Origin: Capnocytophaga gingivalis ATCC 33624
GTDB lineage: Bacteria; Bacteroidota; Bacteroidia; Flavobacteriales; Flavobacteriaceae
Assembly (NCBI RefSeq): GCF_000174755.1
Contig: NZ_ACLQ01000018.1
Location: 62,001-126,000, forward strand
Direction: 5' to 3'
Length of the DNA: 64,000 nt
This document shows positions 1 to 9,737 of this stretch, one piece after another (positions within the stretch are counted from its first letter, which is position 1; every line of letters begins with the position of its first letter). The notes beneath the pieces were generated by a model. That model searched no databases. It was not told the DNA's origin and worked only from the letters and a program-made list of their open reading frames with translations. The translations under genes and the position numbers were made by a program.

Positions 1-198
1 GTTAGGATTGTAGAAAGTCATTTCCATCGTAGTTACGGCCGTTTGCCCTACTACGAGAATATCCACCGAGAGGTCTTGTAGCTGCATAGGATGAACATTG
101 TCCTCGCTGACTACTTTTACTTCTGGGATTATTGTTTTTTGCGCCATCGCTACAGATAATCCCCCAAATAAAACGAGAAAAGATAGGAGTTTTTTCAT
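1..198 (-). CDS. Exported VIT-domain-like protein, N-terminal part only
   Basis: The 66 N-terminal codons are present and the gene runs off the left edge. Residues 1-19 form a typical Sec signal peptide (MKKLLSFLVLFGG then AMA-Q). The mature start has the pattern of a vault/inter-alpha-trypsin (VIT) domain: a strand DLSVDILVVGQTAVT followed by MEMTFYNPN, matching the usual V.I.G..A.T....F.N signature. Such proteins in Bacteroidota usually carry a von Willebrand A domain further on, but that part is not visible here. It is divergent from the L,D-transpeptidase gene. Signal peptide is clear; the family call is inference from a short stretch. Confidence 0.6.
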   Translation of the reverse strand, partial: MKKLLSFLVLFGGLSVAMAQKTIIPEVKVVSEDNVHPMQLQDLSVDILVVGQTAVTTMEMTFYNPN

Positions 199-280
199 AA
201 ATTTTCTTTTAAAAAATTAGGATAGAAATATTTACACAAAAAACATGCCAAAATTTTGATTATAGTCTTAAAAAAATCAT

Positions 281-288
281 TATCTTTG
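281..288 (+). promoter_or_regulatory. -7 promoter box (TAnnTTTG) for the L,D-transpeptidase
   Basis: TATCTTTG lies 19 bases before the ATG at 308. A TTTG at 255-258 sits about 22 bases upstream, matching the Bacteroidota -33/-7 promoter layout. Confidence 0.6.
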
Positions 289-307
289 CGCCCAAAAAAA
301 TAATAAC

Positions 308-1987
308 ATGTTAAAGCATTTGTGTTTTCTTTTCTTTTCATTACTTCTTATAGGATGTAAGGAAAAAAACAGCAAAGCTGTAGTAGACGAATTTGCCGAT
401 AGGGAGATTAACGAATCCTATCAGTCTGTATCCCTGCAAGATACCGCAATGGCTACCCTCAAGAAGGTAACCATCAAGGATCCCTTGTACAAGCCCGCCA
501 TAGAGCGAGAGGTAGTTGATTTTTACAAAAAATATAATTACCAAACCCGTTGGCTCTATCAGAATAAGCCTTCACCTCTTTTTACCTCTTATATACAGGT
601 ACTTACAGCACTTTCGGATTATGGATTTTTTCCAGAGAACTACCGCCAAAAGGAGCTTTCTCAGAAAGTAGATTCCCTATATAAGGGGAGACTATCCTTG
701 ACAGACTTGGAGGAGACCGATAGGGAGATTACTGCTTCTTTTCTGCTATTTACCCGTCACCTTACCCGAGGAAGAGTTCCTAAGGTAGGGGATGAGAAGC
801 GTGTATGGAAGCGTACCCGTCCGCTATTGGACAATGTGGAGCTGCTCCTCAAGCTCAAGGACAATGACAACCTCTCTCAGATCATAGAAGCCCTACAGCC
901 CCAACAACCTTTCTATAAGGCGATGGCTCAGCGCTATAGAGAGTTAGAGAAGGATACCGCCGAAGTACTAACCCCTTTTGCTATCACAGATCTCAAGAGC
1001 TATACTATAGGCTATGCTGATAGTACCATCTTAGCCCTACGTGCTTGTCTGAAGCATAAGGGATATGAATCCCCTGTACAGGAAAATCCTGAACAGGTGG
1101 ATTCACTATTGGTGGAAGCAGTGAAAGATTTTCAACGAAGTATTGGAATTCCTGCAGATGGGGTGCCAGGAGCCCAAACAATGGGTTATTTGTTAATGAC
1201 AGCCAAGGAAAAAAGAGACTTACTGCTCTTGAATATGGAGCGTTTGCGCTGGCATAATAAGGACTTAGGAGAGGATTATATTTTGGTGAACATACCCGAA
1301 TATCGCTTGCGCCTCTTCCATAAGGATTCTTTGGTCTTCCAAACCCGTGTAGTGGTAGGCAATCCAGAGACTCCCACTCCTATTTTTTCTGATAGCCTAA
1401 GGTATGTAGAGTTCCGTCCTACTTGGTCTGTGCCTCAAAGCATTGTACGTAAGGAGATGATACCTAATATCATAAGCAGTAGAGACTCCCTCAAATATGC
1501 TAAGCGTGGTTATAAGCTCTATGAGAATAATAAGGAAATAGACCCTGCAAAGGTCAATTGGCATGACGAACGCATTAGCAAGCGGGCATTTTACTTTGTA
1601 GAAGCTCCCTCTGAGAACAATTCGTTGGGCTTGGTCAAGTTTGTCCTCTACAATGATATGAGTATATACCTACATGACACTCCCTCCAAGCGCCTTTTTG
1701 GCAATACCCAACGCACCTATAGCCATGGATGTATCCGTGTGGAATATCCAGAAAGATTGGCTACGAAACTGCTCAGAGGCTCTGAAGAATGGGATGCTGA
1801 GAAGGTGAAAGAAGCCATGACCACAGGGCGTGACCAGCGTAGGGTACGCCCTAAGCAGCACTTTGTCATTGATGTCTCCTACCTTACCGCTTGGGTAGAC
1901 GAAGAAGGTAAGCTCATTATTCGAAATGACCCTTATCAGTTTGACAAAGAGCAACTTAAGATACTCAATCGCTATAAGAGTATGTAG
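308..1987 (+). CDS. L,D-transpeptidase lipoprotein (YcbB/LdtD type)
   Basis: Periplasmic enzyme that forms 3-3 peptide cross-links in peptidoglycan or anchors proteins to it. Residues 1-17 are a lipoprotein signal ending LLIGC (Cys17 the lipidated residue). A helical scaffold region follows (about 60-240), then a peptidoglycan-binding repeat (about 245-300, with AVKDFQRSIGIPADGVPGAQT), then the YkuD catalytic domain (about 320-530). The catalytic motif S-H-G-C-I-R-V is at 472-478, with His473 and Cys475 intact. The 559-residue length fits the long YcbB group rather than short ErfK/YbiS proteins. It converges with lipB, only 3 bases separating the stop codons. Family assignment is firm; the exact cross-linking role is inference. 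Confidence 0.93.
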   Translation: MLKHLCFLFFSLLLIGCKEKNSKAVVDEFADREINESYQSVSLQDTAMATLKKVTIKDPLYKPAIEREVVDFYKKYNYQTRWLYQNKPSPLFTSYIQVLTALSDYGFFPENYRQKELSQKVDSLYKGRLSLTDLEETDREITASFLLFTRHLTRGRVPKVGDEKRVWKRTRPLLDNVELLLKLKDNDNLSQIIEALQPQQPFYKAMAQRYRELEKDTAEVLTPFAITDLKSYTIGYADSTILALRACLKHKGYESPVQENPEQVDSLLVEAVKDFQRSIGIPADGVPGAQTMGYLLMTAKEKRDLLLLNMERLRWHNKDLGEDYILVNIPEYRLRLFHKDSLVFQTRVVVGNPETPTPIFSDSLRYVEFRPTWSVPQSIVRKEMIPNIISSRDSLKYAKRGYKLYENNKEIDPAKVNWHDERISKRAFYFVEAPSENNSLGLVKFVLYNDMSIYLHDTPSKRLFGNTQRTYSHGCIRVEYPERLATKLLRGSEEWDAEKVKEAMTTGRDQRRVRPKQHFVIDVSYLTAWVDEEGKLIIRNDPYQFDKEQLKILNRYKSM

Positions 1988-1990
1988 TAC

Positions 1991-2686
1991 TTAGGCCAAT
2001 GTAGCCGAAAATACCTCTAAGAAATGCTGGGTGATACGCTCTCGCACCTCCTGTAGTGACACCTGGTGTCCCAGCTCGCCCTCAAGCGAAGCTACAGCCT
2101 TATCGGCAATACCACAAGGGACAATATAATTGAAATAGCTTAGGTCGGTATTGACATTCAGGGCAAAGCCATGCATGGTCACCCAGCGAGAAGCTCTTAC
2201 CCCCATGGCACATATCTTGCGAGCACGCGGGGTACCTACTTCTATCCAGACACCTGTTTCTCCCTTGCTACGTTCCCCCTTGATACCATAGTCAGCAAGA
2301 GTGAGGATAATCACCTCCTCTAAGGAGCGTAAGTATTGGTGAATGTCTGGCGAAAAATTGTCCAAGTCCAAGATAGGATACCCCACCACTTGCCCTAAGC
2401 CATGGTAAGTGATATCCCCTCCGCGGTTCACCTTATAGAAAGAAATATGTTTTTCCTTAAGAAACTCCTCACTCATGAGCAAGTGCTCCATGACTCCACT
2501 TTTGCCAAGAGTCAGTACATGAGGGTGTTCTACAAAAATCAAATAGTTAGGAGTCTCGATAGGTAAGGGGAGGTTTTTGTTGGCCACTTTCAGGTCGATA
2601 GTGGACTGGAAGAGCTTCTCTTGTTCTTCCCAAGCTTCCTTATAGTCCTTTAATCCCCAATCAATTAGGGTAATTTTTTTGTTCAT
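1991..2686 (-). CDS. lipB: Lipoyl(octanoyl) transferase LipB
   Basis: Transfers octanoate from acyl carrier protein to lipoyl domains, the first step of lipoate synthesis. The signature RGGDITYHGLGQVVGYPI is present, as are KICAMGVRASRWVTMHGFALNVN with the catalytic lysine and PCGIADKAVASLE with the catalytic cysteine. I start at the ATG at 2686 (MNKKITLIDWG), giving 231 residues, the normal LipB length. The longer open frame to 2797 would include poly-Phe/Lys residues and would overlap a good -7 box, so it is not supported. Function is well supported. Confidence 0.95.
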   Translation of the reverse strand: MNKKITLIDWGLKDYKEAWEEQEKLFQSTIDLKVANKNLPLPIETPNYLIFVEHPHVLTLGKSGVMEHLLMSEEFLKEKHISFYKVNRGGDITYHGLGQVVGYPILDLDNFSPDIHQYLRSLEEVIILTLADYGIKGERSKGETGVWIEVGTPRARKICAMGVRASRWVTMHGFALNVNTDLSYFNYIVPCGIADKAVASLEGELGHQVSLQEVRERITQHFLEVFSATLA

Positions 2687-2710
2687 AAGATCTGTCAAGA
2701 TAAGAGAATG

Positions 2711-2718
2711 CAAAGTTA
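2711..2718 (-). promoter_or_regulatory. -7 promoter box for lipB
   Basis: Read on the minus strand this is TAACTTTG, 24 bases upstream of the chosen LipB start. It lies inside the longer open frame and so favours the shorter start. Confidence 0.6.
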
Positions 2719-2773
2719 CGAAAAAAAAGAATTTTTTCCTATAGAAAAGAGTGGAACTTTGAGAGGAAAATTG

Positions 2774-2781
2774 TATCTTTG
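2774..2781 (+). promoter_or_regulatory. -7 promoter box upstream of the McrC-like remnant
   Basis: TATCTTTG, 18 bases before an ATG at 2800. That ATG opens a frame of only 43 codons, whose protein I cannot place. The promoter may be left over from the gene that once stood here. Confidence 0.45.
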
Positions 2782-2842
2782 TTGCTTTAAAAAACAATCA
2801 TGAGCAGATTATCTGAGTTTAAAGAGTTTTACCTGAGAGTAG

Positions 2843-3094
2843 TGCTACCTAATACTTCTTTACGAAGAAGGAAAAGTGATAGAAGATATTCGTCAGGTGA
2901 GTGCTTATGCACGCTTAGAAAAGGTTTATAAAAAACTCGGCTTAGAAAACAGTAACCAACTCATAGACTGTCTTATCATTTATCCTTCGTTGGAAGAAAA
3001 CAAAGATTTGAATTTTAATAAATTAGAGACTATTGAAGGCTATGCTAAAATCTATAAACAAAGTCTCTCCATCCCATTAATCATTGAACATTAA
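2843..3094 (+). pseudogene. Remnant of a McrC-like restriction subunit (C-terminal end)
   Basis: The frame is open from 2843 and encodes ILLYEEGKVIEDIRQVSAYAR followed by a KVYKKLG segment, then DCLIIYP and IEGYAKIYKQSLSIPLI. The DIRQVSAYAR and CLIIYP blocks resemble the end of the PD-(D/E)XK nuclease domain of McrC-type proteins of 5-methylcytosine restriction systems. There is no ATG, the rest of the domain is missing, and a promoter plus a different short frame (ATG at 2800) stand directly upstream. I read it as the decayed tail of a lost gene. A GTG at 2876 could start a 72-residue protein, which I consider less likely. The family match is from memory of motif shapes and is tentative. Confidence 0.4.
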
Positions 3095-3137
3095 TCATTG
3101 AGCATTAATCATTGAGCATTAATCATTAATCATTATT
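3084..3137. repeat. Short tandem TTAATCATTGA-type repeat
   Basis: The stretch repeats CATTAATCATTGAG/A about four times, ending 5 bases before the methyltransferase ATG. Related TTAATCATT strings occur before several other genes in this window (about 4385, 6032, 45362, 47487, 48376). Confidence 0.7.
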
Positions 3138-3141
3138 TATT

Positions 3142-3837
3142 ATGTCTCAGTTCTATAACTGTATTGCGGAAAAATACGATTTTATCTTTCCACTATCTCC
3201 AGCTCACCAAACATTTTTTGCGGATGAGCTTCGAGGGCATACTGTCCTTGATGTAGGTGCCGCTACGGGCAATCTTACCGCTTACCTAAGCTCACAAGGA
3301 TACGAAGTTACCGCTATCGACCTCAGTGAGCGATTGATTGCCAAAGCTGCTGAAAAGGGCGTTAGCGTACAACAACGTGATATGCTTACTATTGATGAGC
3401 TTTCCACCTTTGACAACATTGTTTGTATCGGTAATACACTCCCACATTTGGATAGTAAGGTCTCTGTACAGCTCTTTTTACAAAAAGCTTATGGACAACT
3501 CACTCAAGGGGGTAAACTTGTCCTGCAATTGGTCAATTTTGAAAAATATTTTGCCCAGCAACAAGGCGATTATCTCGGTAATCTCCCCTTGATAACCAAT
3601 GATAAGGTGAAGTTTGAGCGATTTTACTATCTCAATGAGGAAGGGAAAATTCGTTTCAAGACTATTTTGGACGATACCATAGAAAATGAGGAACTGTTAC
3701 AGCCTATTTTCGCTGACGAACTTACCCAATGGCTTACTCAAATAGGATTTCAAGCCATCAACCTATATGGTAATTTCAAAAAAGACCCTTTTGATAAGGG
3801 AAAATCAATGGCACTGATAATCACTGCAGAGAAGTAA
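3142..3837 (+). CDS. Class I SAM-dependent methyltransferase
   Basis: 231 residues with a Rossmann methyltransferase core. Motif I is VLDVGAATGNLTAYL (about 35-49), followed by the acidic ribose-binding end of strand 2 (ITAIDLS pattern, about 57-62). QQRDMLTID then NIVCIGNTLPHL gives motifs II-III. The C-terminal half has the extra beta sheet seen in small-molecule methyltransferases of the Methyltransf_25/11 groups. The substrate cannot be told. No obvious operon partner: the next gene has its own promoter box. Confidence 0.8.
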   Translation: MSQFYNCIAEKYDFIFPLSPAHQTFFADELRGHTVLDVGAATGNLTAYLSSQGYEVTAIDLSERLIAKAAEKGVSVQQRDMLTIDELSTFDNIVCIGNTLPHLDSKVSVQLFLQKAYGQLTQGGKLVLQLVNFEKYFAQQQGDYLGNLPLITNDKVKFERFYYLNEEGKIRFKTILDDTIENEELLQPIFADELTQWLTQIGFQAINLYGNFKKDPFDKGKSMALIITAEK

Positions 3838-3861
3838 TTTCCATATCTTACAAATATTCCG

Positions 3862-3869
3862 TACTTTTG
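3862..3869 (+). promoter_or_regulatory. -7 promoter box for the DUF1877 gene
   Basis: TACTTTTG, 27 bases before the ATG at 3897. It falls inside the longer open frame starting at 3867, arguing for the 3897 start. Confidence 0.55.
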
Positions 3870-3896
3870 CATTTTCTAAACTTTAGAATAAACAAT

Positions 3897-4385
3897 ATGG
3901 CACGATTAGGCGTTTTTTATGCACTTAGTGATGAGCAAGTAGATGCTATTGCAGAACAAGATGATGACAAGATGTATGCTTATATGCTCAACACTATTGA
4001 AGAAAATCTCTTGGGTACACCCAAAAGTTATCAGATAGATAAAGCGTGGGAAGGCATTCATTATTGTCTTTGTGAGGGTGATTGGTACAAAGAAGAAGGA
4101 ATAGCTCCTAATATTGTTTTTGGAGGTTATTTATTATTGGATCATAATGATTGTGTAATATTTGTGAATGACCTCGATAATATTCAAAAAATTGTAGACT
4201 ATCTTGAAGAGAATAATCTACAAGAGATTATCAAAAAGAATTTTGAAAAAATTCCCTCAGACTATTCATATACTAAAAACAAGGAAGAACTTAACTATTT
4301 GTTGAGTTGGAGCAAAGGGGTATTAGATTTTTATAAATATGCTTTGAAGAACCAACTAAATACTATTTTTACCGTAGATCTTTAA
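3897..4385 (+). CDS. DUF1877 (YfbM-like) family protein
   Basis: 162 residues from the ATG at 3897 (MARLGVFYALSDEQVDAI). The layout fits the DUF1877/YfbM family: an N-terminal strand ending in a ligand-like ALS turn, a KAWEGIHYCLC segment, then a VFGGYLL strand and an acidic C-terminal helical part. The biochemical role of the family is unknown; members often sit among immunity-type genes, as here. No signal peptide or membrane segment, so probably cytosolic. Confidence 0.7.
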   Translation: MARLGVFYALSDEQVDAIAEQDDDKMYAYMLNTIEENLLGTPKSYQIDKAWEGIHYCLCEGDWYKEEGIAPNIVFGGYLLLDHNDCVIFVNDLDNIQKIVDYLEENNLQEIIKKNFEKIPSDYSYTKNKEELNYLLSWSKGVLDFYKYALKNQLNTIFTVDL

Positions 4386-4403
4386 TTAATCATTAAACAT
4401 TAA

Positions 4404-6032
<1,629 letters not shown>

Positions 6033-6064
6033 TTAATTATTAATGATTAATGGTTAATCACAGC

Positions 6065-6118
6065 ACTTTGGCAAAGGTCATTGCACAAAAAGGTGATTAA
6101 AATGAGCTTTGCCAGAGT
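6065..6118. repeat. Inverted repeat, possible terminator
   Basis: ACTTTGGCAAAG at 6065-6076 pairs with CTTTGCCAGAGT at 6107-6118 (11 of 12 positions), with a 30-base loop and a short T-run after it. It ends 9 bases before the next ATG. It could be a terminator for the ABC-F gene or a small mobile-type hairpin. Confidence 0.4.
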
Positions 6119-6127
6119 CTTTTTATA

Positions 6128-7645
6128 ATGAAAAGCCCAAAACAGAATTATATGGAACTTAATCAATTCATCTGGAACAATTATAAAGAGAGTAAAGAAG
6201 GGCAAGAAGTTATTAAACTTTTTGAGGAAGGATATTTGGAAGATATTATTTCTAAATTTGTAAAAGATGGTTCTAATAAAGACTTAGAACAATATTTATT
6301 TATTATTGATGATATCGTAAATTCATCTCCTCTTCCAGAAAATATTAAGTATAAAGACTTTTATCCATATATTTTGGAAAATGGTTTAAAGATATTGGAT
6401 GAGTCTGAAAAAGAATATGATATTTTTAAACCAGAAGAATATGATATGATAATAGCCTTTATAGAGCCTTTTTCTTTATGCCTGTTTTCTTCAAACGAAG
6501 AACGAGAGGAAGACTTCTATATTCCTTATTTTTTCCAAATGAACTTTGGTAACTTACAAAAAATAGCAGATACTTTTAATATTGAATTACCAAAAGTTCC
6601 TTTAAGAAAAGACAAAAGAGAAAGAGCTTTATACTACTTAGAATTTTGTAAGCTTTGGAATGAATTTAGGAAGCAAAATAATCTTACCATATTTGAGTTA
6701 TGTGCTTTCCTTTATGATTTTGCTCCTAAATTTATAGGAAAAGAAAAGGAACAGACTTTACCTGAGCCTACTAATATTTGGATAACAGGGGGAGGAATAA
6801 AAAATGGGGACTACAAATTTCTGAGTGAAGCAAAATCTGATAGTACTTGTTTTTGGTCAGGAAATGAAGATGCTGTAAAAGGTGATATAATTCTTATGTA
6901 TTGTCTTTCTCCCAAAAGTAGTATAGAATTTGTTTGTAGAGCAGTTACCGATGGTATTCGTGACCCTTTTTTCTGGTATTATGGAGAAACACATATAGGA
7001 CATATCCAACATATTAAACCTATTACTCTTGCTGAAATAAAAGCAGATGAGCATTTAAAGGGACTTCCGATTGTTCGCAAGAACTTTCAAGGAGTGAATG
7101 GCATAAGACTTCAAAATGAAGATTATGCTTGGATTTTAGAAATACTACAACAAAAAGGAGAGGATATTTCTCAGTTACCTAAACTCTCGTCTGCCAACTT
7201 TACTCTTAATCAGGATTGTAAAAACGAACGAGAAGTAGAGGTTAAAATAGTAGAACCTTTTCTGAAAGGCCTCAATTATTCTGAAAATGATTGGGTTCGA
7301 CAGCTTCCTGTAAGAATGGGACGAGGAGAACGCAATTTTCCTGATTATGTGTTCTTTGCTGAAACCAAAAAAGGTTATGAAAGAGGTAAAATGATATTAG
7401 AAACAAAGTTTTATATCAAGTCTAATGCAGAGTTGGAAGAAACTTTTCAGCAAGCACAATCGTATGCTCTTAGATTAAATGCCAATAGGATAGTTATATG
7501 CGATAAAGATTTCATTTGGATTTATATGAGGGAAAACAATAACTTTGACCGAACTAAGTATTTAAAATACAATTGGCAAGAAATGAATAATCCTGAAATT
7601 TTTAATACCGTTAAAAAAGAAATAGGAAAGGATTTTATAAAATAA
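6128..7645 (+). CDS. EVE-like/PD-(D/E)XK fusion, probable modification-dependent nuclease
   Basis: 505 residues in three parts. Residues 1-210 are helical (with LTIFELCAFLYDFAPKF). Residues 216-340 look like an EVE/PUA-superfamily domain: NIWITGGG, a strand KGDIILMYCL, then PITLAEIKADEHLKGLPIVR and a final QGVNGIRLQNEDYAWIL. EVE domains read modified bases. Residues about 366-470 look like an HsdR-N type nuclease fold with Asp406 (FPDYVF), Glu425 and Lys427 (ILETK), and a QAQSYA helix. The order reader-then-nuclease suggests a stand-alone type IV-like restriction enzyme. The catalytic triad is visible; the reader call and function are inference. An in-frame ATG at 6152 is an alternative start. 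Confidence 0.6.
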   Translation: MKSPKQNYMELNQFIWNNYKESKEGQEVIKLFEEGYLEDIISKFVKDGSNKDLEQYLFIIDDIVNSSPLPENIKYKDFYPYILENGLKILDESEKEYDIFKPEEYDMIIAFIEPFSLCLFSSNEEREEDFYIPYFFQMNFGNLQKIADTFNIELPKVPLRKDKRERALYYLEFCKLWNEFRKQNNLTIFELCAFLYDFAPKFIGKEKEQTLPEPTNIWITGGGIKNGDYKFLSEAKSDSTCFWSGNEDAVKGDIILMYCLSPKSSIEFVCRAVTDGIRDPFFWYYGETHIGHIQHIKPITLAEIKADEHLKGLPIVRKNFQGVNGIRLQNEDYAWILEILQQKGEDISQLPKLSSANFTLNQDCKNEREVEVKIVEPFLKGLNYSENDWVRQLPVRMGRGERNFPDYVFFAETKKGYERGKMILETKFYIKSNAELEETFQQAQSYALRLNANRIVICDKDFIWIYMRENNNFDRTKYLKYNWQEMNNPEIFNTVKKEIGKDFIK

Positions 7646-7874
7646 ATTGAAATTTATTGCGAATATAAAATAGCTGATAAAACTTAATAGAGACTCAAAA
7701 TGGTACAGGAGCAGGGGGCTATGATGTTTGTTGGCAGATCGTAAAGGGCGTTTATAAAACAAGAGAGGTAGGGCATTTTAATTAAAAGGAAGAAAACCCC
7801 AACTTTTAGAGCGTATCAGCAAGTTTGTAAGAAGTTAAAGAGAATTTATTAAAAACTATTTAAATAAAAAGAAA

Positions 7875-8300
7875 ATGACAAAGAATATTACTATTTGGAT
7901 CTTTAGCGTATTGTTTTTACTGATTACTTGCGTAGGTATCAATGATTTTTGTCATACAATGACCTACAATGAAGCGTATATCGGCAGCCATTTTGGAGCA
8001 GGAGGACTGATTTATTTCAAAAATTATCCTTTGGCATTAGCTATTTTATTCGGTATTACCGTATTCTTGCCTCCTATAAGTGTTATTACGGTGTTGTTGT
8101 TTCGCAAAAAGGTCGCCACTTCTATAATGATGTGTGCACTTGTAGCAATGTTGCTTTTAGACGTTTATACCTTTTGCTTTCGTCAGCGTTGGCAATTATT
8201 AGGGGAGCAAACCTCTATATATGATGTAGTCATATTAGGGATTTTTCTTTTATACTACCTATATCTTTTGTTGTTAAAGAGGAAAAATATCATTAAGTAA
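7875..8300 (+). CDS. Small membrane protein with four predicted segments, unknown function
   Basis: 141 residues, not recognised. Hydrophobic stretches lie at about 7-24, 49-75, 82-103 and 118-135, so it is an inner-membrane protein, with a lysine-rich C-terminus (LLKRKNIIK) probably cytosolic. It begins the array of small genes that runs to about 21.4 kb. A 229-base gap precedes it with only AT-rich sequence. Confidence 0.7.
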   Translation: MTKNITIWIFSVLFLLITCVGINDFCHTMTYNEAYIGSHFGAGGLIYFKNYPLALAILFGITVFLPPISVITVLLFRKKVATSIMMCALVAMLLLDVYTFCFRQRWQLLGEQTSIYDVVILGIFLLYYLYLLLLKRKNIIK

Positions 8301-8364
8301 AGTAAGTTAAGGAGTTAGAGAAAAATTTAACTATTAATAAAGTAACTAAAAATATCCAAAGAAG

Positions 8365-9261
8365 ATGAATACTAACATTATCAGTCAATTAGAAAACTTT
8401 TTATCTAAGGCAGGTGAGGCTGTACAACGTGTGTTATTTGTTGCAGACGTCAAAAATCCTATCTATGAAGATAGTCAAGAAGTTTTACAGTTAGCTCAAA
8501 AGCAAATAGTAGCACCTTTAGGAGCTATGCCCAACGAAGAAGTGTATGCTTTCATTGGCGTACATTCCAAAACTGTACTTTCAGGAAAAAGAGATAGTGT
8601 AGGCTTTGTCATAACCAATTTTAGAGTCCTCACTCAAACAGATGTTTCTGTAATAAGTACCCCTAAAAAAGCTAATAGTCATCTCTTTACCAACAAGGAT
8701 AACCCTGATGACCTTGCTAGTGAGTTATGGCAAAATTTCATTACGAAAGTAGATGAAACGATCCCAAAAGAGTATGCCACTATGTTGGAAGTTCCTTTGA
8801 AAACGGTACTTACCATTGTTCTACTTCAATTGAAAACAGAAGGGCAATTGCCTGATGAGATTAAAAATGCTACAGACCTTAAAGGGAGAATCAAACAGTT
8901 AGGGATAGAAGATCAATTGAAATTCTATGCTGAAAATGAAAAGAAATATAAGAAGTTTGCTAACAAACATAAGATAGAAGGCATTCTATTAGGAAGTTTA
9001 GCAGCTCCTCTCTTGTTTGGAGGGCTTTATGGCTTTGTACTTACCAAGGAGGGCTTAATAAGTAGGGACTTGATGGAAGAAGCTGTAAGAAGTAGTTGGC
9101 AAGAGATCAAAGAACACCCTGCACAAAAGAGCCAAGAAGGTGATGCCTTCACCATAGGTGATAAAAAGCACTTTATCCCTGCACATCAAAAGGAATATAT
9201 AGAACCTTTTTTAACGCTTATCAATGAAATAGCACAAGAAGAAGTCTCTTTAAACTCATAG
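8365..9261 (+). CDS. Unknown cytosolic protein with a PH-like strand motif
   Basis: 298 residues, no signal peptide; not recognised. The segment SVGFVITNFRVLTQTDV (about 78-95) looks like the ITNxRL strand of bacterial PH-type domains. A region at about 210-225 (GILLGSLAAPLLFGGLYGF) is hydrophobic and glycine-rich, and the end (HFIPAHQKEYIEPFLTLINEIA) is helical. It sits 16 bases upstream of the GyrI-like gene and may share its transcript. Function not assigned. Confidence 0.6.
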   Translation: MNTNIISQLENFLSKAGEAVQRVLFVADVKNPIYEDSQEVLQLAQKQIVAPLGAMPNEEVYAFIGVHSKTVLSGKRDSVGFVITNFRVLTQTDVSVISTPKKANSHLFTNKDNPDDLASELWQNFITKVDETIPKEYATMLEVPLKTVLTIVLLQLKTEGQLPDEIKNATDLKGRIKQLGIEDQLKFYAENEKKYKKFANKHKIEGILLGSLAAPLLFGGLYGFVLTKEGLISRDLMEEAVRSSWQEIKEHPAQKSQEGDAFTIGDKKHFIPAHQKEYIEPFLTLINEIAQEEVSLNS

Positions 9262-9277
9262 ATTAATCATATAGAAA

Positions 9278-9724
9278 ATGGAAATCATCGGAATTAGTGT
9301 ACGCACTACCAATCAGAACGGACAAGCGATGCAAGATATCGGGAACCTTTGGCAACGCTTTTTTAGTGAGCAAATTTTGGCAAAAATACCCAATAAGGTA
9401 AGCGATGCCATTTATAGCATCTACACCGATTACCAAAAGGACTATACCGAGCCTTATACTTGTATAATAGGAGTAGAAGTTACCACACTCAGCACGATTC
9501 CCGACGGCTTAGAGGGCAGGGAATTCCCTGAACAAACCTTTCAAAAGTTTGTAGCCAAGGGCGCAATGCCTCAAGCAGTAGGGGCAATGTGGCAACATAT
9601 CTGGGACAACGACGCCACGCTCAATCGCACTTATATATATGACTATGAGCGCTACACCGAGAAGTCTCAGCAAGGCGATGCCTCCGAAGTAGATATTTTT
9701 ATAGGTGTAAGAGAGAACAAATAA
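9278..9724 (+). CDS. GyrI-like/YdeE effector-binding domain protein
   Basis: 148 residues forming a single SOUL/GyrI-like barrel: EIIGISVRTTN at the start, GNLWQRFFSE helix, then YTCIIGVEVTTLSTIPDGLEG and a C-terminal EVDIFIGV strand. This matches stand-alone YdeE/Cass2-type small-molecule binding proteins, which often derive from the effector domain of AraC/MerR regulators. There is no DNA-binding domain here, so it cannot regulate directly. Start ATG at 9278; next gene begins 13 bases after its stop. Confidence 0.75.
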   Translation: MEIIGISVRTTNQNGQAMQDIGNLWQRFFSEQILAKIPNKVSDAIYSIYTDYQKDYTEPYTCIIGVEVTTLSTIPDGLEGREFPEQTFQKFVAKGAMPQAVGAMWQHIWDNDATLNRTYIYDYERYTEKSQQGDASEVDIFIGVRENK

Positions 9725-9737
9725 CCCTAACAAACAA

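Noticed and set aside
1670-1954. Antisense open frames in the L,D-transpeptidase, ABC-F, TonB receptor and other genes
   Set aside because: They mirror strong coding frames on the other strand, lack promoters and have no recognisable motifs.
2687-2797. Longer LipB N-terminus
   Set aside because: The added part is rich in Phe/Lys from A/T runs and contains the promoter box.
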